From Anaerolineae bacterium (lineage in GTDB: Bacteria > Chloroflexota > Anaerolineae > Aggregatilineales > Phototrophicaceae), in contig JALOOG010000002.1 of assembly GCA_025454525.1 (NCBI GenBank), forward strand, positions 30,423-94,422: a stretch of DNA of 64,000 nucleotides. The letters are read 5' to 3'. The notes beneath the pieces are model-generated. The model was given only the letters and a program-made list of their open reading frames with translations, searched no databases and was not told where the DNA came from. The position numbers and the translations under genes were made by a program. This document shows, piece by piece, positions 42,729-50,737 of this stretch (within the stretch, counting starts at the first letter, position 1; each line of letters starts with the position of its first letter).

Positions 42729-43765
42729 AATACGGGCGCAAGCGCGTTTTCGATGTCTTGTAGTGACTCGCAATGCACGATCTGATGGCGGATCGTGGTC
42801 GAGTCCGGCATATTGCTGAGATATTTGATCAATTGACCGCGTAACTCTAACAACGCGCTCCGTTCACGGAGTTTCGTCGTCTGAAGCGTCAATTGCGCGT
42901 GACGTAAACAAGTTTGAGCGCGTTCTTGGATCGTGGGTGTGGGTAATGGTGTTCCGGTACGGATCTGATGTTCGATCTGACGGAAGATCCACGGGTTGCC
43001 TAAGGCGGCGCGCCCGATCATCACACCATCACATCCGGTCTGCTCAAACATGCGGATCGCGTCATCCGCGTTGGTAACATCGCCATTTCCGATCACCGGA
43101 ATCGACTTCACGACCGCTTTCACTTGGCGGATAATGTCCCAATCCGCTTTGCCTGTGAAGCCTTGTTCGGCAAAGCGCGCATGAACCGCGATCGCTTTTG
43201 CGCCCACTTCTTCGGCACGCTTGGCAAATTGCACCGCCGTGATCACACCGTTTTCAAAGCCCGCCCGGACTTTGACCGTCACCGGCACCTGAACCGCATT
43301 GACGACCGCGTGAACCACTTCCACCGCCGTACACAAGTCTTTGAGCAGGGCCGCCCCACCGCCGCCTTTGGTCACTTTTGGCACCCAGCACCCCATGTTA
43401 ATATCGACCAGATTCGCCCCATAATCTACGACGATCTTGGCCGCTTCGGCCATGTGTTGGGGATTCGCCCCGAATAGTTGCACCGCGCATGGGGCCTCTT
43501 CCGGTGTCCAATCGATCATCGCCATGGTGCGATGATGATTGCCCTTAAATTGCATGGCGTGGCTGCTAAACAGTTCAGTACACACCAAGCCACAACCGCC
43601 CATCTCACGGCATAACACCCGAAACGGATGATTGGTTTGTCCCGCCATTGGCGCAAGCGTCAACGGGGGATCGATCGTCCAATTCCCGATCGTGATCGGG
43701 GTAAGTAAAGTCGGTTGATCGGCGATCATGCGGTGAGCCTCCGAATTGTCAAGCGTTTCTGACAT
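42725..43765 (-). CDS. dusB: tRNA-dihydrouridine synthase (DusB-like)
   Basis: 346-aa FMN enzyme reducing uridines in the tRNA D-loop. 'TLAPMAGQTNHPFRVLCREMGGCGLVCTELFSS' (FMN site), 'DINMGCWVPKVTKGGGGAALL' with the catalytic Cys, 'TVKVRAGFENG', 'VIGNGDVTNADDAIRMFEQTGCDGVMIGRAALGNPWIF' are all present. The residue after the catalytic Cys is Trp where Pro is nearly universal. Coupled to the HEAT-repeat gene. Confidence 0.9.
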   Translation of the reverse strand: MSETLDNSEAHRMIADQPTLLTPITIGNWTIDPPLTLAPMAGQTNHPFRVLCREMGGCGLVCTELFSSHAMQFKGNHHRTMAMIDWTPEEAPCAVQLFGANPQHMAEAAKIVVDYGANLVDINMGCWVPKVTKGGGGAALLKDLCTAVEVVHAVVNAVQVPVTVKVRAGFENGVITAVQFAKRAEEVGAKAIAVHARFAEQGFTGKADWDIIRQVKAVVKSIPVIGNGDVTNADDAIRMFEQTGCDGVMIGRAALGNPWIFRQIEHQIRTGTPLPTPTIQERAQTCLRHAQLTLQTTKLRERSALLELRGQLIKYLSNMPDSTTIRHQIVHCESLQDIENALAPVL

Positions 43766-43783
43766 AGTTTAAGCGATCTTGTG

Positions 43784-43811
43784 TTGAAATTTCACCTAAA
43801 TTTACTATGAT
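43784..43811 (+). promoter_or_regulatory. promoter of the PLA2-like gene
   Basis: TTGAAA (43784-43789), a 16-bp spacer and TATGAT (43806-43811), 49 bp before the start codon in the gap between divergent genes. Confidence 0.5.
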
Positions 43812-43859
43812 TCTGGGAAAATATCAGCGGTCATTTTTAAGTTTTTTGGAGTGTGTTAG

Positions 43860-44279
43860 ATGAAACTTTTTGCCCCACTTTTTGCCCTTGCGTTCGGCTT
43901 CTTGATCTTGTTTGCATCGTCTACATCGTCTACGGTCAGCGCGCAATATGTGCCGACTCCGAATGGTTGTGGGCCGGAAAATGGCCCCAATGTGCCGGAT
44001 TACTTCTCGTTTTATAACCTGTTCGGACGGACGGATCGGTTTCCGTTTGTGTTCGCTTGCAATGTGCATGATGTTTGTTATGGGACGTTGGGTGCATCAC
44101 GGGCCGCCTGTGATACGCAATTTCTCAATAATTTGTTGTCGATCTGTCGCAATTATTCGTCAACATGGGTTTCTCGCCAATACTGCAACGGCCTAGCTTA
44201 TACTTACTACTACGGGGTGCATTGGTTCGGTGAACCGGCCTTCCAAGCCGCACAAAATCGAGCGCGGGCCGGCGTATAA
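43860..44279 (+). CDS. secreted phospholipase A2-like protein
   Basis: 139-aa exported protein. The signal peptide (MKLFAPLFALAFGFLILFAS) is cleaved probably near residue 28. The mature part has 'NGCGPENGPNVPDYF', reminiscent of a PLA2 calcium loop, and 'FVFACNVHDVCYGTLGASRAACDTQFL', matching the catalytic Cys-x-x-His-Asp helix of secreted phospholipases A2, with several Cys for disulfides. The likely activity is hydrolysis of the sn-2 ester of phospholipids (inference from motif). It has its own promoter and terminator. Confidence 0.7.
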   Translation: MKLFAPLFALAFGFLILFASSTSSTVSAQYVPTPNGCGPENGPNVPDYFSFYNLFGRTDRFPFVFACNVHDVCYGTLGASRAACDTQFLNNLLSICRNYSSTWVSRQYCNGLAYTYYYGVHWFGEPAFQAAQNRARAGV

Positions 44280-44314
44280 CGTCCATAGCCCAAACCAAAC
44301 CAAACAGGGTAAAA

Positions 44315-44343
44315 AAAACGCCGGATAGTGTCTCCGGCGTTTT
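44315..44343. terminator. bidirectional terminator
   Basis: AAAACGCCGGA (44315-44325) pairs with TCCGGCGTTTT (44333-44343) around a 7-nt loop. It lies between the convergent PLA2-like and CoaE-fusion genes. Confidence 0.85.
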
Positions 44344-44346
44344 GAT

Positions 44347-45678
44347 TTAGATCGGTTTTAACACGCGGTCTTTACGCAACCGCTTATGGAGGATCTGCTG
44401 TTGGGTGAGGTTCACCTCTTGCAAGGCCTCACGCCAAGCGGGGACTTTCATCTCTTTGGGGGTCGTGACGGTGTAACCATGATCCGCGAAGATCTGCAAC
44501 AATTCCGCCGACGCATTGATCGGCAAAAAGACAAACCCGACCTCGCTTTGTAATTCGCGGGACGCTTGCTCCATCGCCGCTAAGATCGCGTTGATCGTCG
44601 CATCTTTTCGCACGGTAGGATCCAGATAAAATTCATCAACGCGGGTGATCAGATTCTCTACTTGCCAACCCGCCAACCCGATCAATTGATCGCTGGTATT
44701 GGTTGCTACCAGATAACTCTTTTGACCAAACGCCATCATCACATCCATCCGGCTTAGGGTTTGTCCGCTCATCCGGTTGATAAACTGCGCGATCTGTTCG
44801 GCATTATTCGGCATCCCACGTTTGATCTGAACACCTGTGGTATCGATCTGCGGCAAAGGTGCGATCTCATCGTCATCATCCATCGCACGGGCAGCCGGCG
44901 TGATCGGGGTCGGGATCGGCGCGTTTAAGTTGACCGCTTGCGTTAAGGGTTTGGTAGCCATACTTTGCGCGTTATCCGGCGCAGGCGTAGGCATGGTCGG
45001 AGTCGCGGCCGGTACAGGGGTCGGTGTGGGCGCGGGAGTCGCTACCACAGGAGTCGGTGTCGGTTCAGGGGCGAATTTTTGGGTAAGCGTGTTCCATGCC
45101 GCCTGCACCTGTTTCCACGTTTGTTCGATGTCGCTATCGTTGTTGATCACCACATTGGCGCGTTTGAGCTTGTCCGATTGTGGGTTTTGGGCGAGGATAC
45201 GCCGTCTGGCTTCATCGGCGGACATCTTGCGCTTTTCGATCAGCCGTTTGTATTGTGTTTCGGGTTTTGCGTCTACCACCCAAATTTCATCCACAACATT
45301 GACCAGATCGCCTTCTAAAAGCTTGATCGCTTCGACGATGATCACCCGTTGCTTGGCCCGCGTGACTAAGGCGACGATCGCTTGTCGGATCACCGGATGG
45401 GTGATCTCTTCTAATTTGGTGAGCAACGCGGGGTTGCCAAACACAATTTGCCCCAACATGGAGCGGTTGATGGTCTGGTCGGGGTTCAAGATCACCTGCC
45501 CAAAAGTGTGTACAATGGGCTTGTGTGCGGGAGCGCCGGGAGCCATCGCCTGATGTGCAAGGCTGTCTGCATCGATAGGATACGCGCCGAGGTGTTGAGC
45601 CATTTGACGGACGACGCTTTTACCGACACCGATATTCCCCGTGAGGCCAATGACATATTTATTGGGAAAACGACTCAC
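44347..45678 (-). CDS. coaE: dephospho-CoA kinase fused to a GNAT-like domain
   Basis: 443-aa two-domain protein. Residues 1-205 are dephospho-CoA kinase, the last step of CoA synthesis: P-loop 'GLTGNIGVGKSVV' (11-23), 'PIDADSLAHQ', 'THPVIRQAI' and 'VVINNDSDIEQT'. A Pro/Thr/Ala linker (about 206-285) joins a C-terminal region of about 150 residues resembling an N-acetyltransferase fold ('LIGLAGWQVENLITRVDEFYLDPTVRKDATINAILAAMEQA'). CoaE is normally about 200 aa. I infer the extra domain binds or uses acetyl-CoA. Confidence 0.85.
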   Translation of the reverse strand: MSRFPNKYVIGLTGNIGVGKSVVRQMAQHLGAYPIDADSLAHQAMAPGAPAHKPIVHTFGQVILNPDQTINRSMLGQIVFGNPALLTKLEEITHPVIRQAIVALVTRAKQRVIIVEAIKLLEGDLVNVVDEIWVVDAKPETQYKRLIEKRKMSADEARRRILAQNPQSDKLKRANVVINNDSDIEQTWKQVQAAWNTLTQKFAPEPTPTPVVATPAPTPTPVPAATPTMPTPAPDNAQSMATKPLTQAVNLNAPIPTPITPAARAMDDDDEIAPLPQIDTTGVQIKRGMPNNAEQIAQFINRMSGQTLSRMDVMMAFGQKSYLVATNTSDQLIGLAGWQVENLITRVDEFYLDPTVRKDATINAILAAMEQASRELQSEVGFVFLPINASAELLQIFADHGYTVTTPKEMKVPAWREALQEVNLTQQQILHKRLRKDRVLKPI

Positions 45679-45769
45679 GGTAGACCTCCAGAATAAACCT
45701 TGATAATTGAACTACAAATGATGCAAGTTTAACGATGATGCGAATAACATGCAAATTACCGATCCACGG

Positions 45770-46438
45770 TTATTCCGGTTTGCTTAAACGGCGCAACCGC
45801 TCCGATAATTCATCCTCTGCGCTTTTGGTGCTGGATGGTTCAGAACTTGGCGGAGCGGGGGTAGTTTGTGCGTTGAGCAGATCGCCCATTTGATGAATCC
45901 GCTCACGGGTTTTTTCTTGCGCTTCGGCGATCTTCTTCGAGATGCGATCCATCGTGGACTCGATCGGTTGCGCGGGATTAGCGGCGGTTTCGGGCGTTGC
46001 GCGGTCGGTGGTCACGGGTGGAGGTGGTGATGCAGCAGCCTGCTCCGCCGCCTTTTTATCCCCTACCGCCGCCTCTAACAAGTTCACCCGTCCGATCAAT
46101 TCTTCCACCGCACGGCGATGAGATCGTAAGTCCGACTCGGCAAAGGCAAGGCGTTGTTCAGCCCGTTTGAGTTGGGCTAAGATCTGCCGCGCTTCGCTTT
46201 CGCGCCCCTGTTCCACTGCTTGATCGGCCGCCGCGTCTAAGCGTGCGACTTCATTATGTAAGGCGTTGACTTGCGCTTGCAGATCGTCCTCATGTTCTAA
46301 GGACTCGTTGATCCGTTGCCTTAATTCCGACACTTGCCGATCAAGATTAGGTTCACGCTCAAAGCGTGGTAGCGACGGGGTGATGTCGTTAAGACCAGCG
46401 CGCACCAGCGTATTGAGTTTTTTTAATAAATCGTTCAT
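45770..46438 (-). CDS. coiled-coil protein, PspA/IM30-like
   Basis: 222-aa hydrophilic protein. Residues 1-130 are mostly a heptad-patterned coiled coil ('NLDRQVSELRQRINESLEHEDDLQAQVNALHNEVARLD', 'SDLRSHRRAVEELIGRVNLLEA'), the shape of PspA/IM30 membrane-stress proteins. A Pro/Thr-rich stretch and a short C-terminal helix (ELSERLRRLSKPE) follow. ATG 46438 is preferred over an upstream TTG. It might also be an unrelated coiled-coil scaffold. Confidence 0.6.
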   Translation of the reverse strand: MNDLLKKLNTLVRAGLNDITPSLPRFEREPNLDRQVSELRQRINESLEHEDDLQAQVNALHNEVARLDAAADQAVEQGRESEARQILAQLKRAEQRLAFAESDLRSHRRAVEELIGRVNLLEAAVGDKKAAEQAAASPPPPVTTDRATPETAANPAQPIESTMDRISKKIAEAQEKTRERIHQMGDLLNAQTTPAPPSSEPSSTKSAEDELSERLRRLSKPE

Positions 46439-46484
46439 TTCCGCTTCTCGCAACCAAACTTTTTAACATTGTACCACAATCACG

Positions 46485-48011
46485 CTAACATTGCCGATCC
46501 CAAGCCAAGCGATAGATCGTCATGTTGTAACCGACGATCGCTTGTGCCGCCCCCCCGGTCACATAAACCCTACATAAACGCGGATCACTGGGATCATCGC
46601 CCGGAATTTGATCGGGAAAGGCCATCAGATAACGCGCCTCGTTTGCCTCTAACCACGCCCACATCGCCTCCGGTTGATGAATTAACGGGATCACCTCTGG
46701 CGAGAGCAATCCGGCAATGTCCAACATCGGCCGCGGAGCGAAATAACCGACCGCGCCGATGTCATGAATCGCTAACAACTCGTCGGGCGGCAAGTGATCG
46801 CGAATCCAGAAGGCGGCGTTGACCATTTCTTCATCGATCACACTCACATCGCGCACATAGGTGAGAAGTCCGGTACTAAAGGCGAAAAACACCCATAACA
46901 ACATCACCGAGGTCGCTAACGCCCCAGTTAAGACTCGCTGTACCCGTCGGATGCGGCCCCGTTGCACCAAGATGACCGTACCGACGATACCAAATACCAC
47001 CAGGGCCGGTAATGCAGGCAAGACATAACGCCCATGTTGATAAGCGGCCGGTAAGCGGGCCGCATATAAAGCGATCAACGCGATCACCCACACAAGCGGT
47101 AGGTGATAGAGCAACCATAAGCGCGGATGATGCTTGCGGACAATTGACACACTCATCGCCACTAGCCCAAAAATCAACAGAAACTGCCCACCGATGAACA
47201 GTGGCACGGTCATCTGAAACAAGCGCACGGGATAACTTTGCATCAAGAGCGGCTCATGTTGGATCTGTTTCGCGGCCGCCGTGTTGGGCAAAAGCCCTCC
47301 CGTGAGCGAGAGATTCAGCGCTAAATACGGGGCGATCATCACCCCGAACGCGATCATCGCCCCAATGATCCAAAAGATCACTTGTCGATCGCGTGCGATC
47401 AACAACGCGATCCCACAAATCCCCACCAACAAGATCCCTTCGGGACGAGCTAGGGTGGTTAAGGCCGCGATCGCGCCGAATTGCAGTCCGCGAATCCACA
47501 TAGCGCGGGTGTTTAACGCGGTGAGTAGATAATTGTGCGCGTCCAGTTCACGCCAAGTGACGGCGATCAACCCCAAACAGAGCGCGCCGAATAAGATCGT
47601 TTCCATCCCACTTGACGCGGCCCAGATCAATTGCCACGTCATCACCACACCGACTCCGGTCAACAGACCGATGCGATCGCGATTAGGCAACAGGCGATCG
47701 GCCAAGTGAGCGCTAAAAATGCCCGCCCCGGCCAACGCGATCGCCCCTAGCGCGTGCGTCCATAGGGCATAAGGCAACCGTAGCCCATAACCGATCGCCA
47801 ATAACACCGTATACAGTGGTGATGTTGAAGCGGCACTAGGCTCACCAGGGATAAACGCCCATTGCCCCGTGAAAGCGAGATTACGCCCATACACCTGATG
47901 AATCCAACTGTCATCTAAGGGGAATCCGCCATTCGCAGAGACCACATACAACGCGACCAAACCCGCGGCCAATACCAGCAAAAATAGATCCCGACGCGAA
48001 AACTGACTCAT
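46485..48011 (-). CDS. GT-C-type membrane glycosyltransferase
   Basis: 508-aa polytopic protein with about 11 hydrophobic segments. An acidic loop after the first helix, 'GFPLDDSWIHQVYGRNLAFTG', matches the GT39/ArnT/PMT motif with tandem Asp. 'SSGMETILFGALCLGLIAV' and 'ARPEGILLVG' are seen in bacterial homologues. Likely moves a sugar from a lipid carrier at the outer face of the membrane; acceptor unknown. AGGGAG six bases before the ATG at 48011 fixes the start. Confidence 0.75.
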   Translation of the reverse strand: MSQFSRRDLFLLVLAAGLVALYVVSANGGFPLDDSWIHQVYGRNLAFTGQWAFIPGEPSAASTSPLYTVLLAIGYGLRLPYALWTHALGAIALAGAGIFSAHLADRLLPNRDRIGLLTGVGVVMTWQLIWAASSGMETILFGALCLGLIAVTWRELDAHNYLLTALNTRAMWIRGLQFGAIAALTTLARPEGILLVGICGIALLIARDRQVIFWIIGAMIAFGVMIAPYLALNLSLTGGLLPNTAAAKQIQHEPLLMQSYPVRLFQMTVPLFIGGQFLLIFGLVAMSVSIVRKHHPRLWLLYHLPLVWVIALIALYAARLPAAYQHGRYVLPALPALVVFGIVGTVILVQRGRIRRVQRVLTGALATSVMLLWVFFAFSTGLLTYVRDVSVIDEEMVNAAFWIRDHLPPDELLAIHDIGAVGYFAPRPMLDIAGLLSPEVIPLIHQPEAMWAWLEANEARYLMAFPDQIPGDDPSDPRLCRVYVTGGAAQAIVGYNMTIYRLAWDRQC

Positions 48012-48127
48012 CTGGCACTCCCTGTTGATCATCGCTTGAATTATGCGGTGGATAAGAGGACATCGCAAGCATTTTGAGATCAAGCGACCAACATCACCAC
48101 GTTCACAATCTCAATACGCGAAAGTGT

Positions 48128-48193
48128 CGCTAGGTGAATTGACCAATCGCGCTAGGTGAATTGACCAATCGCGCTAGGTGAATTGACCGATCC
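48128..48193. repeat. 22-bp tandem repeat x 3
   Basis: CGCTAGGTGAATTGACCAAT plus CG repeats at 48128, 48150 and 48172 with a perfect 22-bp period; only the end of the third copy varies. It lies in the 426-bp gap between divergent genes. Confidence 0.85.
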
Positions 48194-48201
48194 AAACAAG
48201 T

Positions 48202-48345
48202 CATCTCAGAAAAGTATCCTATCAGTGTTTTTTTACCTTGGGTTTCAAAACTGTCCCCATGACAGCCATATATGAAAAAGGGGATCGACCCCGCATAAGA
48301 TTGCGTTGATCCGTCTCCAAGGATCGGGGACGTTTGTGAACCTCA
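48202..48345. repeat. degenerate fragments of the dispersed repeat family
   Basis: CTCAGAAAAGTATCCTATCA (from 48204) matches the opening of the repeats at 34813 and 41439. TTGATCCGTCTCCAAGG (about 48308) is close to the reverse complement of their CATGGAGACGGATCA core. These look like decayed, rearranged copies. No gene is seen in 48012-48437. Confidence 0.45.
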
Positions 48346-48437
48346 AAATATCCCTCCAAAGTTTCTCATTCGTCTAAACCGTGAGAACCTGCTAAAATAA
48401 CAGAAAACATACCTTTCTGGTTTTTAGGAACGATCTC

Positions 48438-49643
48438 GTGAGCGACTTCCGTCCTGACATCTGGCGACTCCAAGCCAAGTTCGACATTCAAGGGCTGATC
48501 GAGGCGCTAAAACATACCGATCCCAATATCCGTAAGCGTGCCGCCGCGGCCTTGCGCGCCTTAGGTGCCACCCCCGCGCTGCCTGCCCTGAAAGCCGCAC
48601 TTGCGGTTGAACACGATCCCGAAACCCGTGCCAATATTGTCGCCGCCTTAGATGTATTAGAATTGGAGCAAGACCGAGGCAGCGCCCCCCCCGTCCCAGA
48701 ACCAGTCACCGTTTCGGAATTTGATCAGTTGATTGAACAATTGAATAGCGGTCAACCGGAAAAAGTGATCGCGTCCGCGATCAAGTTGGGTGAAATGCGG
48801 GATAAACGCGCCGCAGAACGGCTTGTCTTGCTGTTTAATAACAACAATATCGCCGCGAATGTGCGCTTAGCCATTGCCGAGGCCTTGCTCAAATTGGAAA
48901 GCGCTCCGGTTGAAGTAGCGTTATTAGGCGCACTCCGCAGCCCCAATTGGCGCGTGCGGCGTAATGGCGCTGCCATTTTAGGCCAAGTCCGAGCTGATTG
49001 GTCGGTTGACCCGTTGGCAAAAGCGCTCCATGACGAAAATGAGATCGTCCGCAAAACCGCCCGCGCCGCCTTACGCTTTATCAATACACCTGAAGCCCTT
49101 GCCGCCCTCAATGCCGCTAAACCAGAAGGGGTGAAAACCGTGAATTTGAGCGAAAATAGCACCAAAGCACCACGCGAAGACAGTACCATGCACATTCGTC
49201 CGTCGGGCCTGCCAAAAACCAAACCGATCGACTCACCGAAAAAAGTGGATTTACCCAACGCCACACCTGAACCGCGTGAGGATGCGACGATCAACTTACG
49301 CCCGGCCGCGCTCACTCAACCCCAACCCACACCCGTGGCCTTAGGCGAAACGGCTAAACAGGTGGATGATCAAACCTTGCATGTTCGCCCACCCACCTTT
49401 CCGAAAGCGGAGACACCGCCAAATCCCATGGCCAACGATCAAACGCAACGTTTGCCCCGTCCTGATCAGAGCGCGATCGATGAGACGCTCCGGGCGCGGG
49501 CTACCCAAAAATTGGTCTGGCCTAAACGTGACGCTGAAAGCGAAACCGACCCGTCTAAAATTCAAACCAAGCCGCTTGATCCCAATCGCGCCCGTCAAAT
49601 AAACACCCCTTCGGAAGATCCACCGGATCAACCTAAGGCTTAA
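48438..49643 (+). CDS. HEAT-repeat protein with acidic/Pro-rich tail
   Basis: 401-aa cytoplasmic protein. Residues 1-220 contain HEAT-like units ('GLIEALKHTDPNIRKRAAAALRALGATPALPALKAAL', 'VEVALLGALRSPNWRVRRNGAAILGQVRADWSVDPLAKALHDENEIVRKTARAALRFI'). The C-terminal 180 residues are disordered, with the motif 'REDSTMHIRPSGLPK' / 'REDATINLRPAAL' / 'VDDQTLHVRPPTFPK' repeated three times; these may be short binding peptides. The GTG start at 48438 has TAGGA upstream. The 3' end lies in a 36-bp tandem repeat. Confidence 0.75.
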   Translation: MSDFRPDIWRLQAKFDIQGLIEALKHTDPNIRKRAAAALRALGATPALPALKAALAVEHDPETRANIVAALDVLELEQDRGSAPPVPEPVTVSEFDQLIEQLNSGQPEKVIASAIKLGEMRDKRAAERLVLLFNNNNIAANVRLAIAEALLKLESAPVEVALLGALRSPNWRVRRNGAAILGQVRADWSVDPLAKALHDENEIVRKTARAALRFINTPEALAALNAAKPEGVKTVNLSENSTKAPREDSTMHIRPSGLPKTKPIDSPKKVDLPNATPEPREDATINLRPAALTQPQPTPVALGETAKQVDDQTLHVRPPTFPKAETPPNPMANDQTQRLPRPDQSAIDETLRARATQKLVWPKRDAESETDPSKIQTKPLDPNRARQINTPSEDPPDQPKA

Positions 49644-49719
49644 TCCCAAGAGGATTGACCGGATCCACCTAAGGCTTAATCCCAAGAGGATTGACCGGAT
49701 CCACCTAAGGCTTAATCGC
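49623..49719. repeat. 36-bp tandem repeat spanning two stop codons
   Basis: CCGGATCCACCTAAGGCTTA-type units begin at 49623, 49659 and 49695 (36-bp period; the third is partial). Each contains the sequence encoding Pro-Lys-Ala-stop of the HEAT gene. The stop of the convergent epimerase (49712-49714) lies in the third unit. Confidence 0.85.
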
Positions 49720-50650
49720 GTTGATCGCGATTCCATGACACTTGTTGTCGAAGTCCGTCCACTAACGAGACTTCGGGCGCGTAGCCTAATGATTGTAGGG
49801 CGCGATCGGTATTGGCTACGGCCCGATCTTGTTCACCCGGCCGTTTCGCGCCATGTTGGATCACCGCTTTCAACCCGATGATCTCCTCCAAGATTTCGAT
49901 CAATTCATTGAGGCTGGTTTCATCCGCCCCCCCTAGATTATAGATCGCGCCCGGCGTGAAATGTTCAGAGGCTAGTAAACTCCCGCGCACAATATCGCTG
50001 ATATAGGTGCTGGCCCGCCGTTGTGTGCCGTCCCCTAACACGGTGATCGGCTCACCTTTCAGGATCGCGTTGATGAAGATCTGATACCCCATATCCGGGC
50101 GTTGACGGGGCCCATAAACCGAAAAATAGCGTAAGATCGTGGTCGGGATGCCAAATTGACGCTCATAAGCACGCACCAGATGTTCCGCCGCCAACTTGGT
50201 GATCCCGTAGGGCGAAACGGGATTTAAGGGGGAATCTTCATCACCCGTAGCTTGACTGCCATACACGCTAGAGGTACTCGCATGGATCACTTGACGTAAA
50301 CCGCCCACACGCCGCACCGACTCTAATAATCGTTGAGTCGCAAGGACATTACAGGTCATATACTGCTCAAAATTGACCCAACTGGCCAAGAGTCCCGCCA
50401 TAGCGGCCAAGTGATAGACCACCTCTACACCGTCTAGCAGAGAGTCGAGATCATCGGTGCGAAGATCACACTCATGAAACCGAAATTTTCCGCTATGCGT
50501 GTGTAAGGTCAGCAGATTCTGTTCTTTCAACGGACGCGGATAATAAGGGATAAACCCATCCACCCCGATCACCTCATGCCCTTGTCCTAACAGGGCCTCG
50601 CATAAGTGTGAGCCGATGAATCCCGCCGCGCCAGTGACTAAATACCGCAT
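49712..50650 (-). CDS. NAD-dependent sugar epimerase/dehydratase
   Basis: 312-aa extended SDR of the GalE/UDP-glucuronate-epimerase type: 'YLVTGAAGFIGSHLCEALL' (cofactor motif, residues 3-21), 'HLAAMAGLLASW', catalytic 'SPYGITKLAAEHLVRAYE', 'LRYFSVYGPRQRPDM' and 'ILGDGTQRRASTYISDIV'. Acts on an NDP-sugar, likely for surface glycans; nearby membrane glycosyltransferases fit. The ATG at 50650 starts the Rossmann strand and has AAGG ten bases upstream. Confidence 0.88.
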   Translation of the reverse strand: MRYLVTGAAGFIGSHLCEALLGQGHEVIGVDGFIPYYPRPLKEQNLLTLHTHSGKFRFHECDLRTDDLDSLLDGVEVVYHLAAMAGLLASWVNFEQYMTCNVLATQRLLESVRRVGGLRQVIHASTSSVYGSQATGDEDSPLNPVSPYGITKLAAEHLVRAYERQFGIPTTILRYFSVYGPRQRPDMGYQIFINAILKGEPITVLGDGTQRRASTYISDIVRGSLLASEHFTPGAIYNLGGADETSLNELIEILEEIIGLKAVIQHGAKRPGEQDRAVANTDRALQSLGYAPEVSLVDGLRQQVSWNRDQRD

Positions 50651-50737
50651 GTGATCATACCTTCCATAAAGCAACCCATGATACTGACTAAGTGTACCTG
50701 AAGGTTCTCAATCTTTAATTAGAGTGTTTATTAAATT

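Noticed and set aside
44837..45553. A 238-codon plus-strand frame opposite coaE
   Set aside because: Gly/Val/Ser-rich shadow of the Pro/Thr linker on the other strand; the coaE frame is clearly the coding one.
48128..48193. CRISPR array
   Set aside because: The 22-bp units are contiguous with no spacers and no cas genes are present; the same applies to the 36-bp and 45-bp repeats.
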